Part shown: positions 9,057-16,730 of the stretch, piece after piece
How the letters are laid out: each line of letters opens with the position of its first letter
How positions within the stretch are numbered: the first letter of the stretch is position 1
Assembly: GCA_900545865.1 (NCBI GenBank)
Contig: URAN01000002.1
Span: 1 to 64,000, forward strand
DNA: 64,000 bases
Origin: an uncultured Eubacteriales bacterium
GTDB lineage: Bacteria > Bacillota > Clostridia > Monoglobales > Monoglobaceae
Direction: 5' to 3'
Program-made: the position numbers and the translations under genes
Notes under the pieces: model-generated
What the model saw: only the letters and a program-made list of their open reading frames with translations
Databases searched by the model: none
What the model was told of the DNA's origin: nothing

Positions 9057-9482
9057 TTACTTCCAATAATTTTCTTTTTCTTTTAAAAATTCGTTATGTT
9101 TGTCTTCCGATTTTTCATCGACCACATTCACATAATCGCTTGCCGCATTCGACCCGATTATCCGTATAGCGAATATCGCAAGAAGGATTATATGCACAAC
9201 CAATGTCCAAATCGGCGCAAGTGTTATCACACAGGCAATGACCGAAAAAATCACATTCAACACCGCATATACAACGCTTGTGTAAATATAGGATAGTCCG
9301 GCAACCGCCTTTGAACTTCCCTTGCCATAGGCGCACAGCGTTCCGACAATGCCGCATATTGCTATATCCGCAAAAACATATGATATTACAAACGTTTCAT
9401 CAACGTTCACAACCGCAAACAATGTTGATATTGCACCTATCGCTATCAATCCGATAAGTATTATTTTAAAATTCTTACTCAT
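9057..9482 (-). CDS. Small membrane protein of the TIR/SPFH module
   Basis: About 141 residues with four predicted membrane helices: one starting near the N-terminus (IILIGLIAIGAISTLFAV), two in the middle and one near residue 100-110. A charged C-terminal tail (KSEDKHNEFLKEKE) follows. No family recognised. ATG at 9482 overlaps the stop of the SPFH gene by 8 bases (ATGAGTAA), implying translational coupling; the GTG at 9491 is less likely because GGCGGTG fits the ATG better. Its position between SPFH and TIR genes suggests a membrane partner of the two. Confidence 0.7.
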   Translation of the reverse strand: MSKNFKIILIGLIAIGAISTLFAVVNVDETFVISYVFADIAICGIVGTLCAYGKGSSKAVAGLSYIYTSVVYAVLNVIFSVIACVITLAPIWTLVVHIILLAIFAIRIIGSNAASDYVNVVDEKSEDKHNEFLKEKENYWK

Positions 9483-10722
9483 TTGTTTCACCGCCTATCC
9501 TCTGTCCGCATTCAAGACAGAATTTTGCGCCCTGCGGCACTTCATTTCCACAGTTCGGGCATACATTTTGAAGCTTTGCGCCGCACTCTGTGCAAAACTT
9601 GCCTTTCGGAGTTTTACCGCCGCAGTTCGGGCATATTATTTCATTTTCGGATAAATTTTCAACCTTTGTTCCGCACTCCAAACAAAATTTTGCGTTCGGC
9701 GGCAGGGAATTTCCGCATTTGGAACACACTCCGCCGCTCGTTGGTTTTACCGCGGCAGATATACTCTCATTGACAAGTCCGCCAACCGTTCCGCTCACGC
9801 CTGCCATTACCCCAAGACCTATCCCCAAATTAGACATATTTCCGCTGCCCTCGTTCGCCGCAACGGTTTGAGCAACGTCAAATCCGCGCTCTTGCTGATA
9901 TGTATAACCTTCAATTTGGCGCTTTGCCGCCTTTCCCTCCGCCTCTAATATCATCTTTTGCTTTTCCGTTTCCTGTCCGATTATATCAAGATTTTGTTGT
10001 AATCTCGCCTCGGCTATATCGGCGTACTGTCTGAAATGTAAGTCCTTAAAACGTCTGTAGGTCTTGTCATCCTCGGGCTTTACCACCGTTGTGACAAAAA
10101 AATGTATAAGTGATACGCCGTACTCGTCAAAATCGGGAACAAGCAGATTTTGCATATCCGCCGATATTTCGGTCAGCTTTTCGTCTATTTGAAAAATATT
10201 AATTTTGTTTTCTCTGATGTAAGTTGAAAGATATGTCTTAAATCTCGTCATTAAAAAGGCTCTGAATTTTTGCACCAACCCCGCCTGTGTCAAACCGTTT
10301 TCCGTTCCCACAACCTTAACAAGCAACTTCTTTCCGTCCTTTACTCGCAGGGTCATTTCGCCGCTTGCACCTATTTGAATGGGAAAGTTATAGGTCGGCT
10401 CGACATATTCGATTTTACTGTCCGTTCCCCATTTAACCGCCATTTGCTCCGTTTTGTTTATAAAATAAACTTCGCAATGAAACGGTGTATCTTTATCAAA
10501 AACCTTATTAAAAAATCTTCTGATAAGCGGAATGTTTTCTGTTTCGAGCGTGTGCCTTCCCGCCTCAAACGTATCTAAAATCTGTCCGTTCATATAAAAA
10601 ACGGCTTGCTGTGATTCGTGAACGATAAGCTGTGTTTGGGTGTTAAAATCCTCACACGGATGCTTCCATATAAACGTTGAATTATCACCCTCATATTTGA
10701 TTACCGTTGCAAAAACTGACAT
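9475..10722 (-). CDS. SPFH-domain protein with three C-terminal zinc ribbons
   Basis: 415 residues. The first 250 form an SPFH/virion-core-like domain (as in YdjI-type proteins), followed by a helical stretch rich in Glu/Gln (about 240-270) typical of SPFH oligomers. A glycine-rich linker leads to three zinc ribbons: CSKCGN...CLECG, CPNCGG...CTECG and CPNCGN...CLECG. ATG at 10722 is chosen because GGGGGA lies 8 bases upstream; the TTG at 10737 would overlap that site. It is first in an operon with a membrane protein and a TIR protein, driven by a perfect promoter at 10771-10799. A membrane-associated scaffold is the likely role, by analogy. Confidence 0.85.
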   Translation of the reverse strand: MSVFATVIKYEGDNSTFIWKHPCEDFNTQTQLIVHESQQAVFYMNGQILDTFEAGRHTLETENIPLIRRFFNKVFDKDTPFHCEVYFINKTEQMAVKWGTDSKIEYVEPTYNFPIQIGASGEMTLRVKDGKKLLVKVVGTENGLTQAGLVQKFRAFLMTRFKTYLSTYIRENKINIFQIDEKLTEISADMQNLLVPDFDEYGVSLIHFFVTTVVKPEDDKTYRRFKDLHFRQYADIAEARLQQNLDIIGQETEKQKMILEAEGKAAKRQIEGYTYQQERGFDVAQTVAANEGSGNMSNLGIGLGVMAGVSGTVGGLVNESISAAVKPTSGGVCSKCGNSLPPNAKFCLECGTKVENLSENEIICPNCGGKTPKGKFCTECGAKLQNVCPNCGNEVPQGAKFCLECGQRIGGETNE

Positions 10723-10770
10723 TATACAATCCCCCAATATATTTAAATTTATTTCTCGATTGTTTTCTAC

Positions 10771-10799
10771 ATTATATCACATACATTTTACTTTGTCAA
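10771..10799 (-). promoter_or_regulatory. Perfect sigma-A promoter of the SPFH/TIR operon
   Basis: On the minus strand: TTGACA, 17 bases, TATAAT, with TGA directly before the -10. An exact consensus on an accessory operon normally needs repression, and a large dyad lies just upstream of the -35. Confidence 0.85.
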
Positions 10800-10805
10800 T
10801 TAGAA

Positions 10806-10841
10806 TTATCATTTATGATAATGATTTATCATAAATGATAA
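10806..10841. promoter_or_regulatory. Large inverted-repeat operator between SPFH operon and XRE gene
   Basis: TTATCATTTATGATAA (10806-10821) and its exact reverse complement TTATCATAAATGATAA (10826-10841), separated by TGAT. Each arm is itself nearly palindromic, so it could hold two dimers. It lies in the divergent region, abutting the operon's -35 and upstream of the XRE start. The regulator at 10870 is the obvious candidate ligand. Confidence 0.8.
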
Positions 10842-10869
10842 GATAATATAATATATGAGGTGACTGATT

Positions 10870-11178
10870 ATGAAAAAAACTATGCACACTTTTCCCGAAA
10901 GGTTAAAAGATTTACGTGACAGGCTTGGCTATACTCAATCGGATTTGGCAAAGAAACTTTCTATAACGCGAGCAAGTGTAAACGCGTGGGAAATGGGAAT
11001 ATCCGCGCCCTCAACCTCTTGGCTCGTTGAATTATCAAATCTTTTTCATGTTACAACCGACTATTTGCTGGGACTTGACGATTGCATTACCATACGCACA
11101 AATACCCTGTCTGACCGTGCCGTAACAGCCATACTGAACACTGTTGAGGCATTTTATGAAAACTGTAAAGAACTATAA
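10870..11178 (+). CDS. XRE-family transcriptional regulator
   Basis: 102 residues with a Cro/C1-type helix-turn-helix at about 8-67 (LKDLRDRLGYTQSDLAKKL, then SRASVNAWEMG-like recognition helix and a DYLLGLDD end). The short C-terminal helix may dimerise. ATG at 10870 follows AGGTGA. It is divergent from the SPFH/TIR operon across the 36-bp inverted repeat, so it most likely controls that operon and itself. The second copy of the bracketing hairpin lies just after its stop. Confidence 0.9.
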   Translation: MKKTMHTFPERLKDLRDRLGYTQSDLAKKLSITRASVNAWEMGISAPSTSWLVELSNLFHVTTDYLLGLDDCITIRTNTLSDRAVTAILNTVEAFYENCKEL

Positions 11179-11213
11179 TTATAAAATCGACTCCGTAACG
11201 CAAACACATAAAT

Positions 11214-11245
11214 ATTCCCCTGTGCGGCACGCCGCACAGGGGAAT
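11214..11245. terminator. Hairpin terminator, second of the pair
   Basis: ATTCCCCTGTGCGGC pairs perfectly with GCCGCACAGGGGAAT and is followed by TGTTTTTT. It matches 7456-7485 except that one C-G pair became T-A on both arms. It ends the XRE gene and faces the convergent GNAT gene. Confidence 0.88.
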
Positions 11246-11263
11246 TGTTTTTTAAGACCTATC

Positions 11264-11716
11264 TTAACGATGGATATACATTCTTGTCATATTCGATTCG
11301 CCGTCACCTTGCACCATACACAGGAACTCCCAACCGTATCGCTCGTAAAAACTTGTGTGGTCGGTAATCAAATACACGGGCGAGATACCTTTTGCGCGCA
11401 TATCCTCAACCGCCATATTCAGTAAGTTCCCGGCAATACCCTTGCCCCGATGTTCCTGTTCGGTATAGACCGCACAAATGTTCGGCCAAAGCTCTTTTCG
11501 ATTATGAAAATCATTTTCAATGACTCCCAAACCTCCGACAATTTTATCTCCGTCAAGACAAAGATACCAACCGTATTCCGTTTTTTGATTGAGATACTCA
11601 TCTATACAATCAAGATACGCTTTTGCGGGAATACTCCATTTGCAATGAAACCATTCCGCCGCGGCATCTTTCAGCTCAGGGCGTTCTCTCAATGTAATAT
11701 AAGTATATTTTTTCAT
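11264..11716 (-). CDS. GNAT-family N-acetyltransferase
   Basis: 150 residues with the GNAT fold. The acetyl-CoA-binding motif A is visible as AVYTEQEHRGKGIAGNLL (a Q/RxxGxG/A-type loop, E-H-R-G-K-G-I-A), and the C-terminal FYERYGWEF is typical of the family. Substrate is unknown. ATG at 11716 follows AAGGTTGATGAG. The next gene upstream ends 18 bases away on the same strand, so it may be the last gene of that unit. The duplicated hairpin borders its 3' end. Confidence 0.85.
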   Translation of the reverse strand: MKKYTYITLRERPELKDAAAEWFHCKWSIPAKAYLDCIDEYLNQKTEYGWYLCLDGDKIVGGLGVIENDFHNRKELWPNICAVYTEQEHRGKGIAGNLLNMAVEDMRAKGISPVYLITDHTSFYERYGWEFLCMVQGDGESNMTRMYIHR

Positions 11717-11734
11717 TTCTCATCAACCTTTAAT

Positions 11735-14700
11735 TTACGGATAATCGAGCTTTGGCTGAATTTTATTCATATTATCCGTGTTGTCGGCTATGAATACTCT
11801 AAGCTCGCTGCCGACCGTCATTTTCATATTATATTCCGACATATCGACCGAATATATACCTATACTCGGTGTAACCGAAATACTTTTCCTGTTCATCGAG
11901 ACAAGTTTTCCCTTATTATAAACCGCGCATATAACGCTCAAGTCTTTAACATTGTCCAACACGCCGTCAACGGTTCTTACCGTTATTTCGTTGATAATTT
12001 CATCTTCGCCGAACATAAGTTCCGACGGACTTTTTCCATTGATTTTCGCAACTCGCCACTCTTGTGACATCAGGCTGTTTTCAAGCCTTTTTAACAGAAC
12101 CGCTCCGCCGCTCTCAACGGAAAGTTCTTGAATTTCATACGCCTCGGTATCTGACGGCAAATCCGCCATATCGGCTTTTTCGACATCGCCTATCCGATAA
12201 TATCCACCGCCGGCAATATCTCGGTATATACCCTTTTTTTCATAGCCGTCGGGAATAGTTGCACTCACCGAACCGTTGCCGTAATTGAAAAGTATCAGGT
12301 ATTCACCGAAATCAATCGCCTTTATATCATTTCCGCACCTGCTTATCGGAACGTCAAAGCTGTAACGGTCATAATATCCGTACCGCTCATATATGCTCGC
12401 CGTTTCTTCGTTATTTATCAGAACAGCGATATTCGCCGCAGCCCCCTCAAACACAATTGCCTTTTTGTCCGTGCTGACAACCGCTGTTTCGCCTGTTTTT
12501 GATGCAAGTTCATTCACAATCCGCGTAAGCCGCGCAAGCTTTTCGGCATTATCGCTCTCGCCGCCGACATTTGCCGAATTTTCCTCCTCCGCTTTCAGAT
12601 TTTGGGCTTTATCTCCAATATCGGTGTTTTTAAGCAGAATTTTTGCATTGTTTTCAAAACCGCTTACAAGATTTGAACCCGAATATATTTCACCGAGTGC
12701 AATCTCGCCTTGCTTTGAAAACTGTTTCGGGTCAAAGAACGGATTTTGGGTCAGGTACGCAGCATAAATGCCGCAATCCTCCGCCGTGTCATCATTCTCG
12801 ATTCGCGACCAAACACAAAGATTTACCGTCTTTTTGTTTAGCGTGAACTCCTGCGGCAGGGCATACGTCAAATACACAAAACCCAAATCGTCTTCTTTTA
12901 TTTCGGGTACGGAAAGTTTCAGCGCATCACCCGAATATCCGTATGGAGAAATGTACAGCGAAATGTCCTTTTCTTTCTTTGCCGCAAGTTTAAGCGTAAG
13001 ATAATTAACCCCGTCCGCAGCGCACGAAAAGTTCAAAAGCATACACGCTCTGTCGCTCAATACCCGACAAGTATCCATACGTCCGCCTATGCTCTTTCGA
13101 TGCGGTTCACTGAAATTCACACTGTCAAATTTTTGTGCGTTTTCGCTGCGCCTGTTACCTATGTCAATATAATTCCCGAATGAGTATTTTGAATAATCGG
13201 GTTTCGCTTCCGCCTGAATCGTCAGATGATATCTTCTTATTGTTGAATACCTGCCCGCCGTTATTCTTGCAAGAGCAACAACCTCTGCATTGCCCTCAAA
13301 CCACTTGGGACGCATAACCACTCCGTTCGATGAAAGGTACCCGCCGCGGCGAATCGGGTCGCTGTTGAATTCCTGCCAGCTCAGTTTTGCATACGAACCG
13401 TTGCTTGCCAAATACGTTCCTTCGAGATTTCCCGTCACATATTCTCGGCTGTTTCCTCCGACAGCATTAAGTGCCGCCTCGGTTGCACACACAATATCCG
13501 CGTCATCGCTCACGCTTATAAAAAGCCGCGGTTGGTCAATCGCATTCCCCATCCCAAACACTTTGAATCTTTGGCTTTCATCAGGATGCTCTCTCTTTTT
13601 ATCAAGCGTAATTTTAAATGTCACACCCGTCGCGCCCATATCATACGCTTCGCAAATCGCCTGTGTTACATCCGCCGAAATTTCGCCGTTTATAACCGTC
13701 GCTTTTATCGGGAGCGAAATTTCTTCACCTCTCGGCCGCGTATTATACGTTATATCACTGCCGTTCCATTCATTGTTGTTTATACAACTGATACTGACCT
13801 GACCGAAAGGCTCGGTCGGCGCACCGACTTCCTTTCGATAATCCGTTTTCAATAAAAGCCTTGCATTATACAGACTTCCCTCGATTGCCGCACGGTTTAT
13901 GTCATATTTGAGATACATCTCCGTACCGTCCTCGCACAGCATACCGCCGCTCTCGCCTGACAATTCCGCCGCGTTTGCATCCGCCTTTGATGCCGAAACA
14001 TACACTGCATCGGTCAGATTTGATTTTTCCGAGATTACGGCATTATCGGCTGTTGCTGCTCCGGTTATTATCTCGAGATACGGCCTGAAATACGGATCGG
14101 AATAGTTCACGCCTGTCATCTGAATCGGTATATGATTTTTCCCCCATATTCCGAAAGAAATCTTTTTATTCCGAGACTTTAATTTCGTTCGTGTATAATC
14201 GGTTACATCTATTTCGCTTATCGTGTTATCACCCTGTTCGGTAATCGGCGAAATCTCGGCGCACTGTTTAAAATTATATATATAATCGTTAAATATCTCG
14301 TTTTTATATAAGCTTAACACTTTTTGAGAATCCGAAAAACCGCCGCCTTCAAGCGGCAAAGTAACCGAAGCTCTGTTTGACACCTCTCCCGACCCGCAGA
14401 CAAAACCGAGCCTGAGCTTTATTTGGCGCACATCTTTTATATCCGCGCTGTTGAGATTTTCGAGGTCAAACTCTAAAATTGCACCGCTGTTTTTGTCAAG
14501 TCCCGCGGTTGCATCCGCATCGGCGTAATCGCTCGCCTTCATTTCGGACGGATAAAGGCGAATCAAAGACCCTCTTTTTTCAACGGGATTGACCCTTTTA
14601 AACATTCCGACGGGAAGGACGGTAATCAGCATAAGGCACGCCAAAAACACAAGAATAATTTTTGGGATAACCGACAACGCTTTATCTCTAAAACGTTTCG

Positions 14701-14776
14701 GCTTATTCTCGTTCGCATTCACAGCTTTATCGTCTTGATTTTCTGTATTTAAACCGTTTTTGCCGTCCTCGTTCAT
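11735..14776 (-). CDS. Large membrane-anchored surface protein with DNRLRE/CBM96-like domains
   Basis: 1013 residues. A charged cytoplasmic N-terminus of about 35 residues is followed by one membrane helix (IPKIILVFLACLMLITVLPV), so this is a signal-anchor protein facing outward. Two beta-rich units follow, about 75-235 and 250-420; spacing of conserved segments such as RLYPSEM, YADADATAG, YFRPYLEI and DQPRLFI resembles DNRLRE (CBM96-like) modules. The rest is beta-rich and unassigned. No catalytic motif recognised. ATG at 14776 has AGGAGG 8 bases upstream; GTG at 14785 overlaps that site. A polysaccharide-binding surface role is inference. The 281-base gap upstream (14777-15057) is AT-rich with no gene seen. 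Confidence 0.7.
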   Translation of the reverse strand: MNEDGKNGLNTENQDDKAVNANENKPKRFRDKALSVIPKIILVFLACLMLITVLPVGMFKRVNPVEKRGSLIRLYPSEMKASDYADADATAGLDKNSGAILEFDLENLNSADIKDVRQIKLRLGFVCGSGEVSNRASVTLPLEGGGFSDSQKVLSLYKNEIFNDYIYNFKQCAEISPITEQGDNTISEIDVTDYTRTKLKSRNKKISFGIWGKNHIPIQMTGVNYSDPYFRPYLEIITGAATADNAVISEKSNLTDAVYVSASKADANAAELSGESGGMLCEDGTEMYLKYDINRAAIEGSLYNARLLLKTDYRKEVGAPTEPFGQVSISCINNNEWNGSDITYNTRPRGEEISLPIKATVINGEISADVTQAICEAYDMGATGVTFKITLDKKREHPDESQRFKVFGMGNAIDQPRLFISVSDDADIVCATEAALNAVGGNSREYVTGNLEGTYLASNGSYAKLSWQEFNSDPIRRGGYLSSNGVVMRPKWFEGNAEVVALARITAGRYSTIRRYHLTIQAEAKPDYSKYSFGNYIDIGNRRSENAQKFDSVNFSEPHRKSIGGRMDTCRVLSDRACMLLNFSCAADGVNYLTLKLAAKKEKDISLYISPYGYSGDALKLSVPEIKEDDLGFVYLTYALPQEFTLNKKTVNLCVWSRIENDDTAEDCGIYAAYLTQNPFFDPKQFSKQGEIALGEIYSGSNLVSGFENNAKILLKNTDIGDKAQNLKAEEENSANVGGESDNAEKLARLTRIVNELASKTGETAVVSTDKKAIVFEGAAANIAVLINNEETASIYERYGYYDRYSFDVPISRCGNDIKAIDFGEYLILFNYGNGSVSATIPDGYEKKGIYRDIAGGGYYRIGDVEKADMADLPSDTEAYEIQELSVESGGAVLLKRLENSLMSQEWRVAKINGKSPSELMFGEDEIINEITVRTVDGVLDNVKDLSVICAVYNKGKLVSMNRKSISVTPSIGIYSVDMSEYNMKMTVGSELRVFIADNTDNMNKIQPKLDYP

Positions 14777-15057
14777 ATGCCGCACCTCCTGTCCGAAAAA
14801 AGTTTTTCCTCAATATTTATTAAATATGCAAACAAATATCCATAATATATTATTATACTATATTTCATTTTCAAAATATAGTGGCGTAATAACTAAAATA
14901 AACTTTATTTTTTTGAGGTTTTGACTATATTTATCAGACGGGTCTCGTACATTTGTTCAAAGTCGCGCCTTTTTATAAATTTAATGTGCATTAAACTGTT
15001 TTAACTTTCAAAATTCACGCATATACTTTATCAAAAGTCAAAAGGGAGTGAATTTAA

Positions 15058-15852
15058 ATGAAACTTTGGGTTATCACACGAAAAAGCTGTATCACAGCCT
15101 TGCTGTTGCTGCTTATTGTGATATTAAGCGTGTTTGTAATAAAAAATGCCGCTATTTCATCGGTGTCGGGCAATAAAAAAGACCTGCCGATTTATTGCGT
15201 TGACAAGGGCGATGAAAAAGTGGCATCGATTAGTTTCGACGCGGCGTGGGGCAACGAAGATACGGAACAACTCATAAATATTTTGAATAAATATAATGTC
15301 AAAGCAACGTTTTTTGTTGTCGGCGATTGGGTTGACAAATATCCCGAATCGGTGAAACAGCTGTCCGATGCAGGTCACGAAGTTATGAACCATTCAAACA
15401 AGCATCCGCATATGCCCGAACTTTCAAAAGATAAAATGCGCGATGAACTCACCGCTTGTAACAATAAAATCGAGGCAATCACCGGGGTCAAACCGATACT
15501 GTTTCGTGCGCCTTACGGTGATTATAACAACGAGGTTATTCAAACCGTCCGCGAATGCGGAAGTTATACCATTCAATGGGATGTTGACAGCCTTGACTGG
15601 AAAGACCTTTCCGCGGATGAAATAACCAAACGTGTAACAAGCAAGATTAAACCCGGCAGTATCGTGCTCTTTCACAACGCCGCCAAGCATACCCCCGAGG
15701 CATTGCCAGGAATACTCGAAAAGCTAAAATCCGACGGATATAATATTATTCCGATTTCACAGCTCATCTATGCCGACAACTATACGATTGACACAGAGGG
15801 CAGACAACATCTCAATTCAAACACAGCATCCGATTCCGAAAAAAGCCGGTAA
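15058..15852 (+). CDS. Polysaccharide deacetylase, PdaB-like (sporulation type)
   Basis: 264 residues with an N-terminal signal anchor (about 11-30) and a NodB-homology domain. Motif 1 is SFDAAWG with D61 (the usual second Asp is Ala, as in PdaB-type proteins), motif 2 is H112xxxH116 (NHSNKHP), motif 3 R150-A-P-Y-G, and motif 5 LFHN with H206. NodB enzymes remove acetyl groups from N-acetylated sugars; PdaB-type proteins are needed for spore cortex stability in Bacillus. ATG at 15058 follows GGGAG. A bidirectional terminator follows. The sporulation assignment rests on family resemblance. Confidence 0.85.
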   Translation: MKLWVITRKSCITALLLLLIVILSVFVIKNAAISSVSGNKKDLPIYCVDKGDEKVASISFDAAWGNEDTEQLINILNKYNVKATFFVVGDWVDKYPESVKQLSDAGHEVMNHSNKHPHMPELSKDKMRDELTACNNKIEAITGVKPILFRAPYGDYNNEVIQTVRECGSYTIQWDVDSLDWKDLSADEITKRVTSKIKPGSIVLFHNAAKHTPEALPGILEKLKSDGYNIIPISQLIYADNYTIDTEGRQHLNSNTASDSEKSR

Positions 15853-15968
15853 CATACTTAATATCCGTTTCACCACACCGGCATAAGCTGCGCTTAAACC
15901 TTCCTTATCCGCAGGTCAAAAAGGCATTAACGGAAAATGAACTTTCACATTATCCTTTCTTTGTTCAA

Positions 15969-16004
15969 AAAAGCGTTCGGCAGCGATTTATGCCGAACGC
16001 TTTT
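15969..16004. terminator. Bidirectional terminator between pdaB-like and nrdR
   Basis: AAAAGCGTTCGGCA pairs perfectly with TGCCGAACGCTTTT around an 8-base loop, with A-run and T-run on the two sides. The flanking genes converge on it. Confidence 0.85.
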
Positions 16005-16103
16005 GAATTTTCTGTTTATATATCCGAACAAAGCTTTGCACCGAGAATAAACCCGACCTTTTTATAAGCCGAATACACATCTCAAACATATTCAATGTCT
16101 TTG

Positions 16104-16577
16104 TTATTTTTTGTCATCGCCGCGGCTCTTTGCCACTAACTTTTCAAGCTCTGCTTTAAACGTGTCAATATCCTTAAACTGTTTATAAACGGACGCAAAC
16201 CGAACATATGATACCTCATCGATTTTGCGAAGTCTGTCCATAACCATTTCACCGATTTTAACACTTGACACTTCTCTCTCCAGCGAATTATGCACCGTTG
16301 TCTCTATTTCGTCAAGCATATGGTCAACCATATCTATTGATACGGGTCGGCTCGCACAGGCATTCATTATTCCGCGCTGAAGCTTTTCTCTGTCATACGG
16401 TTGTCTTGAACCGTCCTTTTTTACAACAATAATCGGTACGCTTTCGATTTTTTCATAGGTGGTAAACCTTCTGCCGCAGTTCAGGCACTCTCTGCGCCTG
16501 CGGATTGCCGTTCCGTCATCGGTTGACCGCGAATCAACAACCTTGCTCTCTAAATTACCGCAATACAAACATCGCAT
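16104..16577 (-). CDS. nrdR: Transcriptional repressor NrdR
   Basis: Zinc-finger ATP-cone repressor of ribonucleotide reductase genes, sensing dATP/ATP. The zinc ribbon uses C3, C6, C31 and C34 (MRCLYC...CLNC), and the ATP-cone begins at about residue 46 (IIVVKKDGSRQPYDREKL). Length is 157 from ATG 16577; GTG at 16586 would add three residues, but GGAG sits 8 bases before the ATG and family members begin MRCP/LYC. The C-terminus is rich in Lys/Asp. It has its own perfect promoter. Confidence 0.96.
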   Translation of the reverse strand: MRCLYCGNLESKVVDSRSTDDGTAIRRRRECLNCGRRFTTYEKIESVPIIVVKKDGSRQPYDREKLQRGIMNACASRPVSIDMVDHMLDEIETTVHNSLEREVSSVKIGEMVMDRLRKIDEVSYVRFASVYKQFKDIDTFKAELEKLVAKSRGDDKK

Positions 16578-16638
16578 ACCACACACTCCTGTCTGATGTC
16601 AAATTTATTCTGCATTATTATACAATAATATATAACAA

Positions 16639-16667
16639 ATTATACTTTACCGAGTTTTATGTGTCAA
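16639..16667 (-). promoter_or_regulatory. Perfect sigma-A promoter of nrdR
   Basis: Minus strand: TTGACA, 17 bases, TATAAT. The region downstream to the start codon is AT-rich; I could not identify convincing NrdR boxes in it. Confidence 0.8.
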
Positions 16668-16730
16668 TATAAAGGCTTAATTGTTGAAAAATAAAAACAG
16701 TTTTGTAACATACCTGTAATTTTTTCGCTT

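Noticed and set aside
11450..12067. 205-residue plus-strand frame across the GNAT and large surface-protein genes
   Set aside because: Antisense to two real genes, spans their boundary, Phe/Ile/Arg-biased composition.
13290..13802. 170-residue plus-strand frame inside the 1013-residue gene
   Set aside because: Antisense shadow without a ribosome site or family resemblance.
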